From assembly GCA_030490835.1 (NCBI GenBank), contig CM059971.1, positions 121,242,564-121,306,563 on the forward strand: a stretch of 64,000 nucleotides of DNA, in the 5' to 3' direction. A program made the translations under genes and the position numbers. Under the pieces are notes generated by a model. It had not been told where the DNA came from. It was given only the letters and a program-made list of their open reading frames with translations, and did not search any database. The stretch comes from Annona cherimola (Eukaryota > Streptophyta > Magnoliopsida > Magnoliales > Annonaceae). Shown in pieces: positions 11,916-24,033 of the stretch (position 1 is the first letter of the stretch; each line of letters starts with the position of its first letter).

Positions 11916-13440
11916 TTATCTTCTAGTTCTTGATGGCTGGGATGCTGCCCCGTGAATAGCGAGAATGTATATAAACTGTGTTGCCGAGAGAATAATCAAG
12001 AACGCTTCCATTGTCCTCTGCAAAAGCCATCAAAATTAAAAAAATAAAAATTTGATAACGACAAGGGAAGTCGTCAAAGGCAAATTGATGATAATCTTCC
12101 TAACTCTTACCAGTCGCGCGTTCCGGATATGCAATTCGATTTCCTTGCATGCCAAACTGCAATGTTCAAAGTGAAATCGATGAGGAATTTTCTCGTATTA
12201 TTATTATTATTATTTTTTGCCACCACAGAAGCATGCATAATATAATACTATAATTCGAAGAAAATAAATGTATATTCTATACATCCTTGGTTCTACCAAA
12301 GTAAAGAAAATTGGTGGGACTTGGCAGGACAAGCTAATTTAGGCCCCATGGCAGACTTAACAATTATTTATGTTATATCTGATCCGACAATTGTACTCCA
12401 AATTATTTATTATATTACCATGTAAAAAATTATATCAATTAGAGCTATGTGTGGATCTCTTTTGTAAAAACGCATAAAAATATATAAATTTATAAAATCA
12501 CATGGAATCATTAGGTAAGATTAATAATTTTAAAAGGTTTAGATGTTGAATTAAAAACTTATAAATTGTAGTAAATAAATTACTTATAATGACTTCAAAA
12601 TCATTCTTAATGTTGAAAATAATGCAAGTCTTGAATTATTATGATTTTATCTTTTAATAAATACATGATACTCAAAATATTAAACTTAAATTTAACACAA
12701 TGCAAACTCAAACATATATTGATTGGTAAAAGTCTTGACCCGTGTCAAGGCAGTCAAGGTTTCGATCCCCATTGTATATTATTGATAGTTGTTAATAGAG
12801 AAAATATGTAAAAATGAAAATTATAAGATGAATTGGGATGAAATTGTAATAAGAATAATATGGTAAAAAATCGTTAAAAAATTATGACAATTATCAAGAT
12901 GGGCCTTAGAATTGACCATATTAGTCTGCATAGAGGCCCCGAAACAATACTATACTACGTGGGTGAGTTACCCCATGGCGAGGAGAGTTAGGGTCCATGC
13001 AATTATAGCTGATGATAAGGCAGCTGGCAAGCTGTCGATGTGCCATGATCTGATGTGGCTGATTCCAGCCAGGGCTGAGGCGGCCCCCACCACTCCAGCA
13101 ATCAGAGCGAACATGACGAAGAATCCGGTCGCTGCATTCCCCATAGGGAAGTATATAGGTGAAAAGTGCGCTGGAAGTTCAAGTCCAGGACCTGATTCGT
13201 GCGAAAAAAGAGTTGGTAAAATTCTTACATTTAAGCACGGTTAGATGATGAGCTTTGTGCAATTATAAAGAGTTCTTGCTATAGTCTAGCAATGATGTAA
13301 ATGATCAACTTACCTATAATAAAGCCATGATTGATGGCAAAGTTGATGGCCCAACCTCCAATAGCGGCTACAATGATATACATGCACAAGTTGAGAGCTA
13401 GAAGGCCACCAGCCAGAGACTTAAACTGTTCGCCAGCCAT
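11916..13440 (-). CDS. AWPM-19-like plasma-membrane protein, 4 exons, 164 aa
   Basis: Small four-helix membrane protein of the AWPM-19 family. Founding members are ABA- and stress-induced plasma-membrane proteins (wheat), and the rice homologue OsPM1 has been described as an ABA importer. Exons by hand (minus strand): 13440-13314, 13191-12972, 12156-12111, 12017-11916; all introns are GT..AG and frame is kept (495 nt including stop). The protein starts MAGEQFKSLAGG. Hydrophobic segments lie at about residues 10-31, 62-84, 99-118 and 134-152. The family signatures PIYFPMGN (54-61) and RTMEAFLIILSATQ (132-145) are both present, the second spanning the start of exon 4. Length fits the family (about 160-190 aa). 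The C-terminus is short and basic (RTRR). Introns are 122, 815 and 93 bp; the middle one carries a SINE-like insertion. Family assignment is secure; transport function is inferred from the rice homologue only. Confidence 0.93.
12725..12805 (+). repeat. SINE-like fragment in intron 2 of the AWPM-19-like gene
   Basis: TTGGTAAAAGTCTTGACCCG and the B-box-like GGTTTCGATCCCC lie about 40 bp apart, as in the 5' part of tRNA-derived SINEs. A diverged match is found at 46190-46265 (GTAAAAATACTGACCGTGTC, AGGCAGTCACAATTTTGATA). Confidence 0.4.
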
Positions 13441-13569
13441 TTGTACACACGGGTGGGAGGGAAGTGCTCTTGTTAGTGGATTATCAGATGGAAGGAACGC
13501 TTTAGGAATGGAAATGGATTCTTACTGGGTTGGGCAGCTGTACAATGCATGAGCTTGGCATTGCCATTC

Positions 13570-13576
13570 TTATACA
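13570..13576 (-). promoter_or_regulatory. Candidate TATA box of the AWPM-19-like gene
   Basis: Read on the minus strand this is TGTATAAGAA, about 130 bp upstream of the ATG at 13440. A CATGCA motif (RY-like, common in seed-expressed promoters) lies nearby at about 13546-13551. I found no clear ACGTG ABRE core in the first 300 bp, which is notable because this family is usually ABA-induced. Confidence 0.4.
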
Positions 13577-14359
13577 TCGGAGTAAGGGCATGGTATTGGT
13601 TCTTTCCTTGTGGGATGGTATTGGTTTCACGGTTTTAGGCGGTTGGTGGGGCTGGAAAGTGTGGGGAGACTTGTAAATCAAGGCACGGAACGGTCCAGAT
13701 GCTTTGATATTTCTAGACATATTCCTAGTTACTTTGGCCTGCTATTCTTTATTGGCACCCTTATCCCCACTGAGGGCACTAAAAAGAAGAAGAAAGAATG
13801 TAAAAAGGAAAAAGAAATTTGAAAGGGCCATTTTGTTCCCCTACGGGAATTTACCAGCTAGTTGGGAAGCTTGTCAGGCATGTGTAAGGATTGCACTGGA
13901 GAAGTGTATTTAACTCTTCAAAGTTAAACGGCAACATTACGGGATGCGCGGATTGCCAACGGAGGGTCATGAGTCGTGGCAACTACGCGGCCGGCGTAAT
14001 TCATAAACGATGTGACTTTTTGGACTGGACCATGCAATATCATATTGGCGTGATCAAAGCCATTAAATATTTTTATTACTCAGTTTAAATTGCATAAAAT
14101 AATTTTTGTTTTTGCATTGTGTATTTATTTGATATATTTTGACAGGTCGTATTTAATCATTTGATTTAAATAGAATTTTCAAGTTCTTAAATTTTAACTG
14201 TTAGGGGCTTTTCGGTAAATGCTCATTGCGTTTGGTCGGCGGGTTTGCTTCGCAGCAAAGGCAAGTCACGGCCGCACGTTGTGGTCCTAATTCCTTGGCT
14301 AGTTTTCGAGGGCCCGATACGATGCATCTGGGTCTGGACCTTTTAGACTTTAGTGCACC
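13577..14359. other. Intergenic upstream of the AWPM-19-like gene, no second gene seen
   Basis: Non-repetitive DNA with several overlapping 65-72 codon frames on both strands (13502-13720, 13610-13822, 13704-13913, 13891-14088, 14226-14423), none with a recognisable motif. Confidence 0.5.
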
Positions 14360-14504
14360 CGGAGTTAACTTATTTTTTAATTTTTTTTATAAAATTATTA
14401 ATCTAAATATATTTAATATATGAACTAAATTTTATTATTTTTGAAGATGCATATATTTTTTAGATTTTTAAACGCATGTATTTTTATAAAATACCATGTG
14501 TTTG
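14360..14504. repeat. Single arm of an F2-core foldback element
   Basis: Carries the shared F2 core once (TTATTAATCTAAATATATTT, AACTAAATTTTATTATTTTTG) without its mirror arm. Truncated by, or next to, the full element that follows. Confidence 0.5.
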
Positions 14505-14790
14505 GAGGGCCTTGGTCATTGGTACAATATATTTTTCAAAAATTCTTATAAAATTTTTAATCTAAATATATTTAATTTGTAAATCAAGTTTTACTATTTA
14601 TGAATATTTGTATATATTTATTTTTGAATTTTTAAAGAAATGACTAAAATAGTCCTATGTTTAAAAAATCAAAATAAATATATGCGCATCTAAAAGAAAT
14701 GGCAAAACTGAGTTTATAAATTAAATATATTTATATTAACAATTTTATATAAAATTTTAAAATATATTTTTTGGACCCATGATCATCTGT
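14505..14790. repeat. F2-core foldback element
   Basis: Mirror arms around AATGACTAAAATAGTCC: left TTTTAATCTAAATATATTT, right AAATATATTTATATTAAC. Ends resemble GGTCATTGGTACAATATA and, inverted, GATGATCATGGGTCCAAAA. Confidence 0.65.
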
Positions 14791-15004
14791 CATGTTTTAA
14801 AAATCTAAATATAAATAAATAAGTATCTATGAAAATAGTAAAGCTTGGTATATAGATGAATACATGGCCCGCACTCTTCAAGATTTCCATCCACTGTACT
14901 AGTCATGTGATTAATCCTAGAAGATATCGTACTATATGTAACATGCAATTGCGGTTTCCCACATTCTATATTTTTTAAAGGATAGCAATATAGCAATATT
15001 TATA

Positions 15005-15805
15005 TGCAAATGATGGAATGTAGGAAAGTCTAGTATTTCATATTGTCTTGCAATATGTTGCTATTTGAGTTTAGATAATTTGCAAATATATTCACATAAT
15101 TTTACCATAATTGTTAATATTATTATAATTTAATCATAATTATAGATATATACATGCAATCACAACATGGATATATTTGTAAATATATCCAAAATATATC
15201 GGTATATTTGTGAAACTAAAAATATCCATTTAGTTTTCAAAATTATAATAGAAATTGTTGCAAATATTTCTTCATTGCTTAACCAAGATTGCATCCATAT
15301 CCTTGAATTTATTTAAACTATAAATATATTTATAAATTTTGTATAAAATTGCAAGTGTATCATTTTCATTATGATGCCATTTAAATTATTTATAAAATGA
15401 TAAATGTCCTTATAGAAATTGCAACTATATTCCTTTAACTTAAAAGGACATTTCGTAATTTTATATAAAAATATAATAATATCCTAACGAAAGAAACATG
15501 TTTGCAAATTTATGTAAATATTGTGGACATTAATTTCAGCAAACTTAGAAATATAGATGCAATATCAGTTAAACTTTAAAGACATTTTTGCAAAATTTCT
15601 TACAAATATACCTATGTATTTTACATATATTTACAAATATATTGATATTATGATATTGTAATGATAGAATCATGACAGTGTCATAATATTCACATTCATA
15701 GTTAAACTATGTGAGACTATTTGGAATTATTAAAACTACATGAGTGTATTTGAAATATATTTGTAGTTATGGTTAAATTATATAGGCATATTTGCAAATT
15801 ATCCT
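15005..15805. repeat. Block of F4-like AT-rich repeat
   Basis: Motifs TTTGCAAATATATTCACATA, GCAAGTGTATCATTTTCATT, TTTTATAAAAATATAATAATATCC and ACATTTTTGCAAAATTTC parallel those at 7960-8445. It probably holds more than one copy; boundaries are not resolved. Confidence 0.45.
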
Positions 15806-17109
15806 TTAAGTTTTTAGTTAAGATAATTTTTTAAACCGTAAATGAAATATGTTAATGCAATTATAGGGATGAAAATTAATTGAATTGCAATATTATGGTA
15901 TGCACACAATGATACTGTCACTTAAATTTTGGTGCCGGACAAAAGCATCAAATCTTTCTTTGGAACATCGAGAAATCTTGATTTTTGACTTCTTTAGAAG
16001 CAAAGCTCTTATAAAATTAAAAATTAGGAGGCGTTTTAAAGGATCTCATATCCTTGAATGGAATGTGATTTTTTTTATTTTAAACATTTTTTTTTTCTTT
16101 TTGACATTCACAATACAATTTTTCTAATTCTCAACATATATCATTACATTCTCATCCTATATCTTGTTCCATTTATTCTAATTAATACTTAGACCCTTAG
16201 CTGCTTGGATGCATCTTCTTAATTTAAAATTAAAGAAAAAGTGACCAAAGGTTTATCAAGTAAAAAAAGTTCCGATTCATGCTTGCACCTTTCGCGAGCT
16301 TGAACTTCTTTTTATTTTCGGAAATTTTCAGAAGCTTTGATCACACTCAACAAAATTTTAAATTTTCTAATTTCCAAAATATAAAATATAAAATTGATAT
16401 AAGATGCAATCTAAGTTGGACACATATTTATAAAAATTAAAAATTAAAAGAAACGGTCCAGCATGGAATTGGAAATCAGAAATAAAATCATGCTTTCATA
16501 TTTCTAGCCGCATTGTTTTTTTGATGGTTTATATTTACATACATCTCAACACAAATTACATTATAGTTCTGAGACATTCTTACAAACAAGGAGATACATA
16601 ACTCCTCCAAAGAAATCTGGAGACACGGCTCCACTAACGAATTAGGAAGAACAGCTTCCATCCAGCCCAAGGGAGACAACAGCTCCCGTTGATCGAAAGA
16701 TTGATTAAACAAATTGCTTTGGAATAAAATGAAATTTGCACATTTTAAGTTTTAATAGCTTACGGCCTAGCCACTGTCTAAATTTCCAAAACAATCCCCA
16801 TCGGCGGTTGCAGAGGCGGCAGAAAAGATAAAAGAAATGAATCTTATTAATTAGGAGCAGGTGCCCGGCGAGCAACTCATGCTCATTAACCCGATTGGTT
16901 ATGAGATCCAAATCTTAACTCTGCAATAAAACGTAAACATTAGGGCGTTTTGTATTTTAATAAAAACTTTTAACTTGGTGCGTGGTAGTAGGTTTGTTGG
17001 CGATACCTGTGGGCAGTCATGCCTTGTGTCTGGGCATCAAATCCCCATCCTTGCATTCTTATTCTTATATTGCTGTGAGCAGTGGATGCTCCAGCAAATA
17101 AAAAAAAAA
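15806..17109. other. Intergenic, no gene recognised
   Basis: Frames at 15885-16127 (plus) and 16488-16911 (minus) have no domain or splice support. The segment 16480-17090 is less AT-rich and could be an old gene relic, but nothing in it is identifiable. Confidence 0.45.
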
Positions 17110-17350
17110 ACATTTCAATTTCTATAATTACCATATTTTAAAATTATTTCATATATTTGTATATAATAACTTTATTTTTAATTATTTTTACAAAACTACT
17201 CGTACAAATAACATATCTATTTTAACTTTATTCTCTTTATACTTTATTATTATTCTTATCATATTACATAATTTTCTATTACTTTAACAATTTTTACATC
17301 AAACTTTTTTTTATAAAAAAGTTTTATTACTTCCCAAACACACCCTAATT
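17110..17350 (-). repeat. F1 miniature element, minus-strand copy
   Basis: Reverse-order F1 blocks ATTTTAACTTTATTCTC, TATCATATTACATAATTTTC and AAGTTTTATTACTTCCCAAAC followed by the TIR ACACACCCTAATT. The other end is truncated at an A-rich tract. Confidence 0.6.
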
Positions 17351-17795
17351 CTATTTATGTAAATTAAGTTCACACGGAAATTTAAGTTGAAATTTTTTTG
17401 GTTTAAGTTAAAGAGACAAATGTAAAATTGCATGCAATATAAACTAATAAATCAATTAAAAGATAATAATAATACATCCAAATTAAATTGAAGAAAAGTA
17501 TAATAATATAATATATTTTTAAAAGAAACTTGATCTTTTCAAAAAATATACGAAGAAAACCGAAAAATGTAACAATAAAATAATATAAATATAAATGATT
17601 AATTTGCTTATAATGTAATTTCGATATGCTAAATATATATGCAAATATAAACATAAATAATATAAAAACATAAATATGAAAAAATATTATTTAAATTATA
17701 CATAAAATATTTTGTATTAAATATAAATAAGGAAATCCAGTTCGAGCTCGCTTAAACTCTAACCTAGTCTATTTTCCAATGCATAATATCATTGT

Positions 17796-18500
17796 AGATC
17801 AGTCCAAAAATATAACTTTTAAATTTTTTTATAAAATTACTAATCTAAATATATTTAATCTACAAACTAAATTTTACAATTTTTGAAGATGTACATATAT
17901 TTATTTTGAATTTTTAAATATAAGATTATTTTATTCCTATTTCAACAATTTAAAAGGACTAAAATACTTCTATATTTGAAAAATTAAAATAAATATGAGT
18001 AATGATTTTGTTAGCCAAGACTTAGCAAATGTCTCACTTAGCTCACCTTAAAAAACTCATTTACACCTTTTTCTTTTATTCTTCATACATTTATTTATCT
18101 AAATGTATTTGATATATAAATCCAGTTTTATCGTTTTTGGCTACGTGTATATATTTTTTTGAAAATTTTAAACATCAATGTGTTTATATGTATTTAAAAT
18201 ATCTGTATATTTAAAAATCTCAAAAAATATATACACATATCAAAAATATTAAATTTTGGTTTATATATTTAATATGCTTAGATAAATAAGTGTGCCAAGG
18301 AAAAAGTAAAATAAAAGTGTTGTAAATGAATTTTTCAAGGTGGGTTAAGCGAGTCATTTGCTTAACACAAGCTAACAGAACCACTTATCAATAAATAATA
18401 CATATTTGATAGAACTTGATTTGTAGATTAAATATATCGAAATGAATAATTTTATAAAAATTATCGAAAAATGAAAAATACGTTTTTTGGACTCATCTGA
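17796..18500. repeat. F2-core foldback element, split by a nested insertion
   Basis: Left end AGATCAGTCCAAAAATATAA and right end inverted TCAGATGAGTCCAAAAAACG. The left arm has TACTAATCTAAATATATTTA and the right arm AGATTAAATATATCGAAATG. The right arm is separated from the left by the 394 bp inner element at 17996-18389. Confidence 0.7.
17996..18389. repeat. Nested inverted-repeat element with 8 bp direct flanks (hAT-like)
   Basis: Left end GAGTAATGATTTTGTTAGCC; right end inverted GATAAGTGGTTCTGTTAGCT; the arms stay alignable for over 100 bp (CTCACCTTAAAAAACTCATT against CCCACCTTGAAAAATTCATT). The direct repeat AATAAATA flanks it (17988-17995 and 18390-18397), which would fit a hAT-type 8 bp duplication, with caution because the local DNA is AT-rich. 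Confidence 0.65.
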
Positions 18501-19199
18501 AATGAGCCCTTTCCAAACTTGTATGAAATAAACAAGCCCTTCAGAAATTAGGTCATTTGAGTTCAGAATTATCGTGTTTGGGCTTTATAAAAATAAGCTC
18601 GAAAATTGATTTTTATTGTATTCATTGGCCGCGCAGGGCTCAGTCCGGCCCACCCCTAGGTGCCTGCACTCTCTGCAGAAAGTAAATAAAGCTGTAAGAA
18701 GAAAAAAAATGCTAATTTCATTGCGAACATTTTTTTTCTGATGGAGAATTTCAGTGCGAACATTGTATATAAAGAGAAATCGAATTCTAATGAATGTATT
18801 TCTTTGGCTAAAAAAAATAAATTATGAGCTATTTTTAGGTACAAACTATATAGCATATAGAGCACTAACAGACGGTCATCAATATTCAATTGTTTTCACT
18901 CCTAATCAATCATTTTCATGGAAAATCGATGATAAGGTGTCATCCACCAAATTTCTATATCTTTTGTCATTCTCGTAAGCATAGCTGACGCTGGACAATG
19001 AAAATGGAATACGAAAAGAAATTAAAACTTTATCTAGACTGGTCGGACTCTCGGAGTATCAAATACGCGCTCAAAAAACCATCGGCTGCAAATGACGCGG
19101 ATGAGTTTTTGGACTAACACACGGTTCAACGGTAGCCGAAGCGATGGACGGTCTGGATTAGGATTAATAACAGCATGTCGGCCCGAGCAAGAAAATTGT
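18501..19199. other. Intergenic upstream of the BAP31-like gene
   Basis: No gene or clear repeat. Frames at 18656-18889 and 18754-18978 overlap on opposite strands and are AT-driven. Confidence 0.5.
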
Positions 19200-19496
19200 A
19201 AAATCGTTCTTCCGCTTCTCTTCCTCCTCTCTCGTCTCCTCCTCCCACGTCCACCTTAATAATTCCAACCTCCTCTCTCAACCGCCAAAAGGAGCGAAAT
19301 CATCAGACCCATTGGTGGGCTCCACAACTTTCTACCTCCCATCTCCGCGTTGAATCCCTCCGCATTCTTCTTTTTCGTTTTTTCACTCCCTTAAAATCTC
19401 CAAAAATCCGTCTCCCGCTCGGTCTCTCTCTCTCTCTCTCTCTCTCAAAATTCTCTCTGGATCAGATCGGTAAGAATCCGAAAGAGGAAAAAGGAA
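19200..19496 (+). promoter_or_regulatory. Pyrimidine-rich core promoter and leader of the BAP31-like gene
   Basis: The 300 bp before the ATG are rich in C and T, including an uninterrupted (CT)n run at about 19422-19446. No convincing TATA box is visible. This fits a TATA-less, Y-patch type plant promoter with a CT-microsatellite leader, as is common in broadly expressed genes. Confidence 0.5.
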
Positions 19497-22400
19497 ATGA
19501 TTCAGCTACTTTTCACTCTTCTCGCCGCCGAGGCGGCGGTAGTCTTGCTACTCCTAGTTAAGACTCCCCTGCGTAAGCTGGCGATTATGGGATTGGATCG
19601 GGTGAAGCGCGGCCGCGGGCCCATCATGGTCAAGACAATCGCAGCTACCATCTTCATCGTGCTCGTCTCCAGCGCCTACAGCATCGTCAAGATCCAGAAG
19701 CGATCCGATGAATCCGGTGCTCTCACTGCCACCGATGAGGTCCTCAAGAGCAGACATGTTCTAGAAGCTTCGCTGATGGGTATCTTCTTCCTCTGCCTTT
19801 TAGTTGAATTTAGTATAATTGGTTGCTTGATTAGGATGATTTTATATGTGAGAATTGGGTAAGTGATGGATTTGACTGGTGTTATCGGAGATGGTTAGAT
19901 CTAAGATGATATTGAAGGTTTCCACCCGGTGTCAGCGAGGGAGAGATCTTTACAAATTCGAGACTATAGCCGTGAGTCTAGATAGGCAATTGGTCAATCA
20001 TTGAGGATGTGTCATGTGCAAGTTAATATCGTAGTTCGCGCTGTTGTATTATTGAATTGAATGATGTAATGGCAAGAAATTGATTTGGAGCTAACCTCCA
20101 AATTGCAGCCTATTCACTTATCTATCCATCTTGACATAAAATAATTGGTTTGTGGATTTACTTCTAATTCATATCTGGATAGCCGTACGTTTGAATCAAT
20201 TGCATAAAGTCTGAGAGGACGAGTTGTTCTGAGTCTACACTTGTGACCTCGTTGCATGTGCCGATGATTGGTCTAATTTCATCCTGAGAGTGGGAAGAAA
20301 TTTTTTTTTGTTGGAAAATTGGAGAAGGCAAATAGAAAATCAACAGATTTGGATTTATCGAAGTTGAGGAAGAATTACGAGTGAACATCTGTTAATGATT
20401 GTTCTGCATTTGGGGATCTGTTTTACCTTACTGTTATTGTAGTCTGGGAGCGATGAACCATTACCTTAATACTAAGGATGTGGAAATTAGAATCATCTGA
20501 GGAAGATGAAGGTTTGATTGGGATCACTCACATGTTGCTCTTGTGAAAGATAGCTTCTGCATGCCCATATTCCAGGGTGGGGAAGGATTTGGTAAGTTAT
20601 AACATTCTTCTACATTTTTCATTCCGTTTTCCCCTGCTCTATAGCTGCTGACCTCAGACGCAATTCACAATTTCATGCTGACAACAGTATGAGATTTTTG
20701 CCCACGGCTGAGCAATGGTCCATAGGAAGAGGAAACCAAAAATTTTAAAAAAGGCAAATCTTAAGGCAGTTCCCCATCTAGTAGAGAAGATAAATATTAA
20801 AAAGTCGAATGATGCAGTTTCTATTAGGTATTTAATTAGACAGATATTGTTGTTTGTAATTTAGCATTTTGTTTCCAATGACTATATTAATCAAGGTAGC
20901 AAATATGGCTACTGATCATCTATGACTAGTTGGAAATGACCATTCGCTTATATTTTTTTTTTTTGTTTTTGTTTTTTTGAAAAATGTAAATCTAGATATA
21001 TATCATCCATAAACTAAGATTTACCATTTCTAAATATATTTATATATTTTTTTGAATTTTAAATAGAGGGATATTACCACACTACCCCCATATTTAAAAT
21101 GTTAAAAAATATATAAACATATCCAACAATGATAAATCTTAATTTATAGGTAATATACCTCTAGATTTACAATTTCGAAAAGCAAAAACTTAAAAAAAAT
21201 TGCAACCGTCACAAAATTTCCAACCGGTTGTAATTGATCATGACCCACAGTTATAGAAAATGAGTTAGCAATCTCCGTGTGTGCCATAAGGTTGGACAGT
21301 ATCATATATTATATGAAATAAGTATTGTTCTTTCAACTGTGTCCCTGGATTTAAGATATTAACTTCATTTATTGTTAAACAACTACCATATATTAAATAA
21401 ATGAAGTTATCATCTAAAGAGTAGATAAAAATTAACCCTACTCACCACCCACTTGTCTTGCTTCCGGCGAGGCCTTGGTAGTTATTCAGCCTTATCTGTT
21501 TTCTCACCTTCCCAACCCTGGAATGTGCCTGAATATTACATGAAATTGGCTAAATTTATTGTACCTTATACTAAAGCCATGGCTATATTATAGGGTGGTG
21601 AGTAATGCAGTTAATGATATGTGAGAACTTCGCCCGTTAACCATTTCATAGATCCTGCAGAAGTTGGAATATCTTTTGCCCACTCAGATGAATCTTGCTG
21701 GCCTTGTATTCCACCTGTCTATCCTCTCTTCTTTTGTAACAGTTCTTTGTTCAACTTTTCACATAAGCAGCCATGTTAATTGCTTGTATGCCCATCATAA
21801 TAAAATTGCAAGGGGATGCTTACGAGAATGATACTTATGTGGTAGCAGATGCAATATTATCAAACCTCGAGGACACAAATGCAGATAACTTAACATCCTT
21901 ACATTTGTATTAATGGGAGCGTTCCCTTGAGTTGTTAGACATGAGCATATTGTTTCTCCCTCTAGGAAAAATTATAAGAATGTCTCAGGGCTTCATTGTA
22001 ATAGATGTTGAGATGGATGTAAATATATATACCAATAAAAAAAAATCCTTACACTTGCAAAGGAATGGCTGAAATGTCACAGCAGAATCTATGTATTTGA
22101 TCCCATTTAGTTGGGAAATAGATTGCATAATGACAATGTAGGCTGTCTAGGCAAGAGTTTTTATCATTAGAAAACCAGTAGTTGCAGGGGACGCATATGA
22201 GAGAATGTTATGTCATGGGCTTCGCTTTTGAGAGAATCAAGGTGGCTAGAAAACTGATATGGATGCATGCAAATGATGGAAAATAGGGAGAGCCAGAAAG
22301 GTGATTCAGGAATGTGAAATAGATTCAATATGGTTCTCATAACAATGCATAAATGGGTAGGGTTTGAAGGCAAGAAGAATTACACCAAAAGGATTCAATA

Positions 22401-24033
22401 GAAAGATTAAGAAGATAAGATAACTATAAATAATTATAGGATTTATTTATGTTTTCTTCCTAAAAAGTACTCTTAAGGAAGGGCACCAACATGTTTCTCC
22501 AAATTTACTGAACCCCCTTGGATGGTAGGAATATTTTTGGAGGATTTTTGTACAATTGTAGATATTTGTAGAGGATTGAAAGAATTTATTTGTAGAATCT
22601 GTACGCCTAATTTGTGAGTACTCACCCAAAAACTCTCTGGACAAGTGCCTAACTAGTGACTACATCACATCTGATACCTCTTATTGAAACTTGTGTAACC
22701 AGTGGCTACATGGCACCGTTTGCTTTTGTTATTAGTAAAATCTTGGGAAGAAAGAGTATCCACAGGTGAATGTTGAGTTCACCTCATGGGTCATGGTATA
22801 TTCATATATCTTAGTGTATGTCTTGTCTGAGTGTGTTGATCTGCTGATGTGTGTTCAGGCTTTGCTATGAATTAGAAGTCAATTTGGCATTTCAGGGCAC
22901 TCAAAAATAGCTGTAATTTTTAGCATGGCTTGGTGATCAAGGATCGTTCCTAACAGTAATATGCTGTGACTGGTCATTTGAGGGCGAGTTGTTTGCCTTG
23001 TAGACCTTGTTTTGTTTCACAAGTCTCATCCATCAGTTAGTACAAGACAGTGGGGTTACTGTGGTGCAAGAAGAGAACATGGCTATCATTTGAAGACTTG
23101 TAGTAATTTATGAGCAAGAATTCATAATCATCATTTTCTCCTTCATCCATTTTAATATGGAATGTACTTTATGCGCATGAATTGGCAATGCTTATAAAGC
23201 TGATATAAAAATTTTCTTCTCTTCTTGTGGGCAATGCCACTGAAGTTCAGACGTTGGTTGATACTGAACCTTTAAGAGGGTGGGACAGCCTTGTGTCTTT
23301 CCTGGTTCCTTTCTAATCAAACAGCCAGAATTGTGGAAAGTTCTAAGCTTCTACTGGTTTTTTTCATGGGCTACTTATTCTGTGGTCCATCTTATGGTCG
23401 TTTTAGATTTTTATGCATATTCCTATGTACTTTGTTCACCAAATAACTCCTCAGTATCTCAACAGAAAATGTGTAATATCTTTTTCTTATTTATCTGTTG
23501 TACCATGTATGCTGACTCACTGACTATTTACACTCACAAGCAAGCATGCATCTGACGATAGTTTGATTATTTATGCAGGTTACTCCTTGTTCCTTGCACT
23601 CATAATTGACCGGCTACATCATTATATGAGAGAATTGCGTATGATGAGGAAGAGCATGGAAGCAGCAAAGAAGCAGACCAGAGGATTTGAAGATGGGAAA
23701 GGTGGGGGTTCTGAGGAGATAAAAGCATTGGAAGAAGAAGCTTCTGGCCTGAAGACAAGAATTAAACATTTGGAAGCTAAACTAAAAGCAAAAGAAGCAA
23801 ATGAGCAAGAAATTTCTGATTTGAAGGCCAAGGTTAAGCAGTTGGAATTGGAAGCTGAGACAAAAGACGGAGAAGCAAAGGCTGCGGAGGCCAATTCTGT
23901 GGCTTTAAGAAAGCAGTCAGAAGGCTTCCTACTTGAGTATGACCGTTTGCTGGAGGACAACCAGAATCTTCGGAACCAGCTGCAATCATTCGACAGGAGA
24001 ATGTCACATTCTGATAGCAAGAAGAACATGTAG
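19497..24033 (+). CDS. B-cell receptor-associated protein 31-like (BAP31) ER membrane protein, 2 exons, 245 aa
   Basis: Plant homologue of BAP31, an ER membrane protein linked in animals to cargo export and quality control. Exons are 19497-19779 and 23579-24033; the single GT..AG intron of 3799 bp splits one glycine codon, and the joined frame is 738 nt with stop. Hydrophobic segments lie at about residues 2-21, 43-62 and 91-105, with the conserved TPLRKLAIMGLDRVKRGRGP loop between the first two. After YSLFLALIIDRLHHYMREL the chain becomes a charged coiled coil to near the end. The last residues KKNM form a KKXX dilysine ER-retrieval signal. Length and layout match the plant family. The start is the first ATG after a CT-rich leader. 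The reading frame continues some 80 nt past the donor, but the homologous protein joins directly from SLMG to YSLFL. Physiological role in plants is not known to me. Confidence 0.95.
20912..21240. repeat. F2-core foldback element in the BAP31 intron
   Basis: The left end TGATCATCTATGACTAGTTG and right end inverted TGATCAATTACAACCGGTTG continue with GGAAAT on both sides, the same terminal type as the element at 36890-37306. Inner arms include ATAAACTAAGATTTACCATT and its mirror. Confidence 0.7.
21908..22044 (+). mobile_element. 5'-truncated tRNA-derived SINE with target duplication, in the BAP31 intron
   Basis: The 3' half matches the full SINE at 37438-37685: TAAGAATGTCTCAGGGCTTC, then GATGTAAATATATATACC and an A tail. 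A 13 bp direct repeat flanks it, ATCCTTACATTTG (21895-21907) and ATCCTTACACTTG (22045-22057), one mismatch. The A and B boxes are missing. Confidence 0.75.

Larger units (their letters stand above)
19780..23578 (+). other. Large first intron of the BAP31-like gene
   Basis: The 3.8 kb intron begins GTATCT and ends TTTATGCAG. It contains a foldback element (20912-21240) and a 5'-truncated SINE (21908-22044), both annotated separately. The remainder, including open frames at 20164-20388, 22167-22644 and 23280-23555, shows no recognisable exon. Direct joining of the two coding exons reproduces the family sequence, so I see no missing internal exon. Confidence 0.8.

Noticed and set aside
19780..19862. 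Extension of BAP31 exon 1 to its in-frame stop at 19862
   Set aside because: The conserved protein continues from SLMG directly into YSLFLALIIDRL, encoded at 23579, and the donor GTATCT at 19780 is good.
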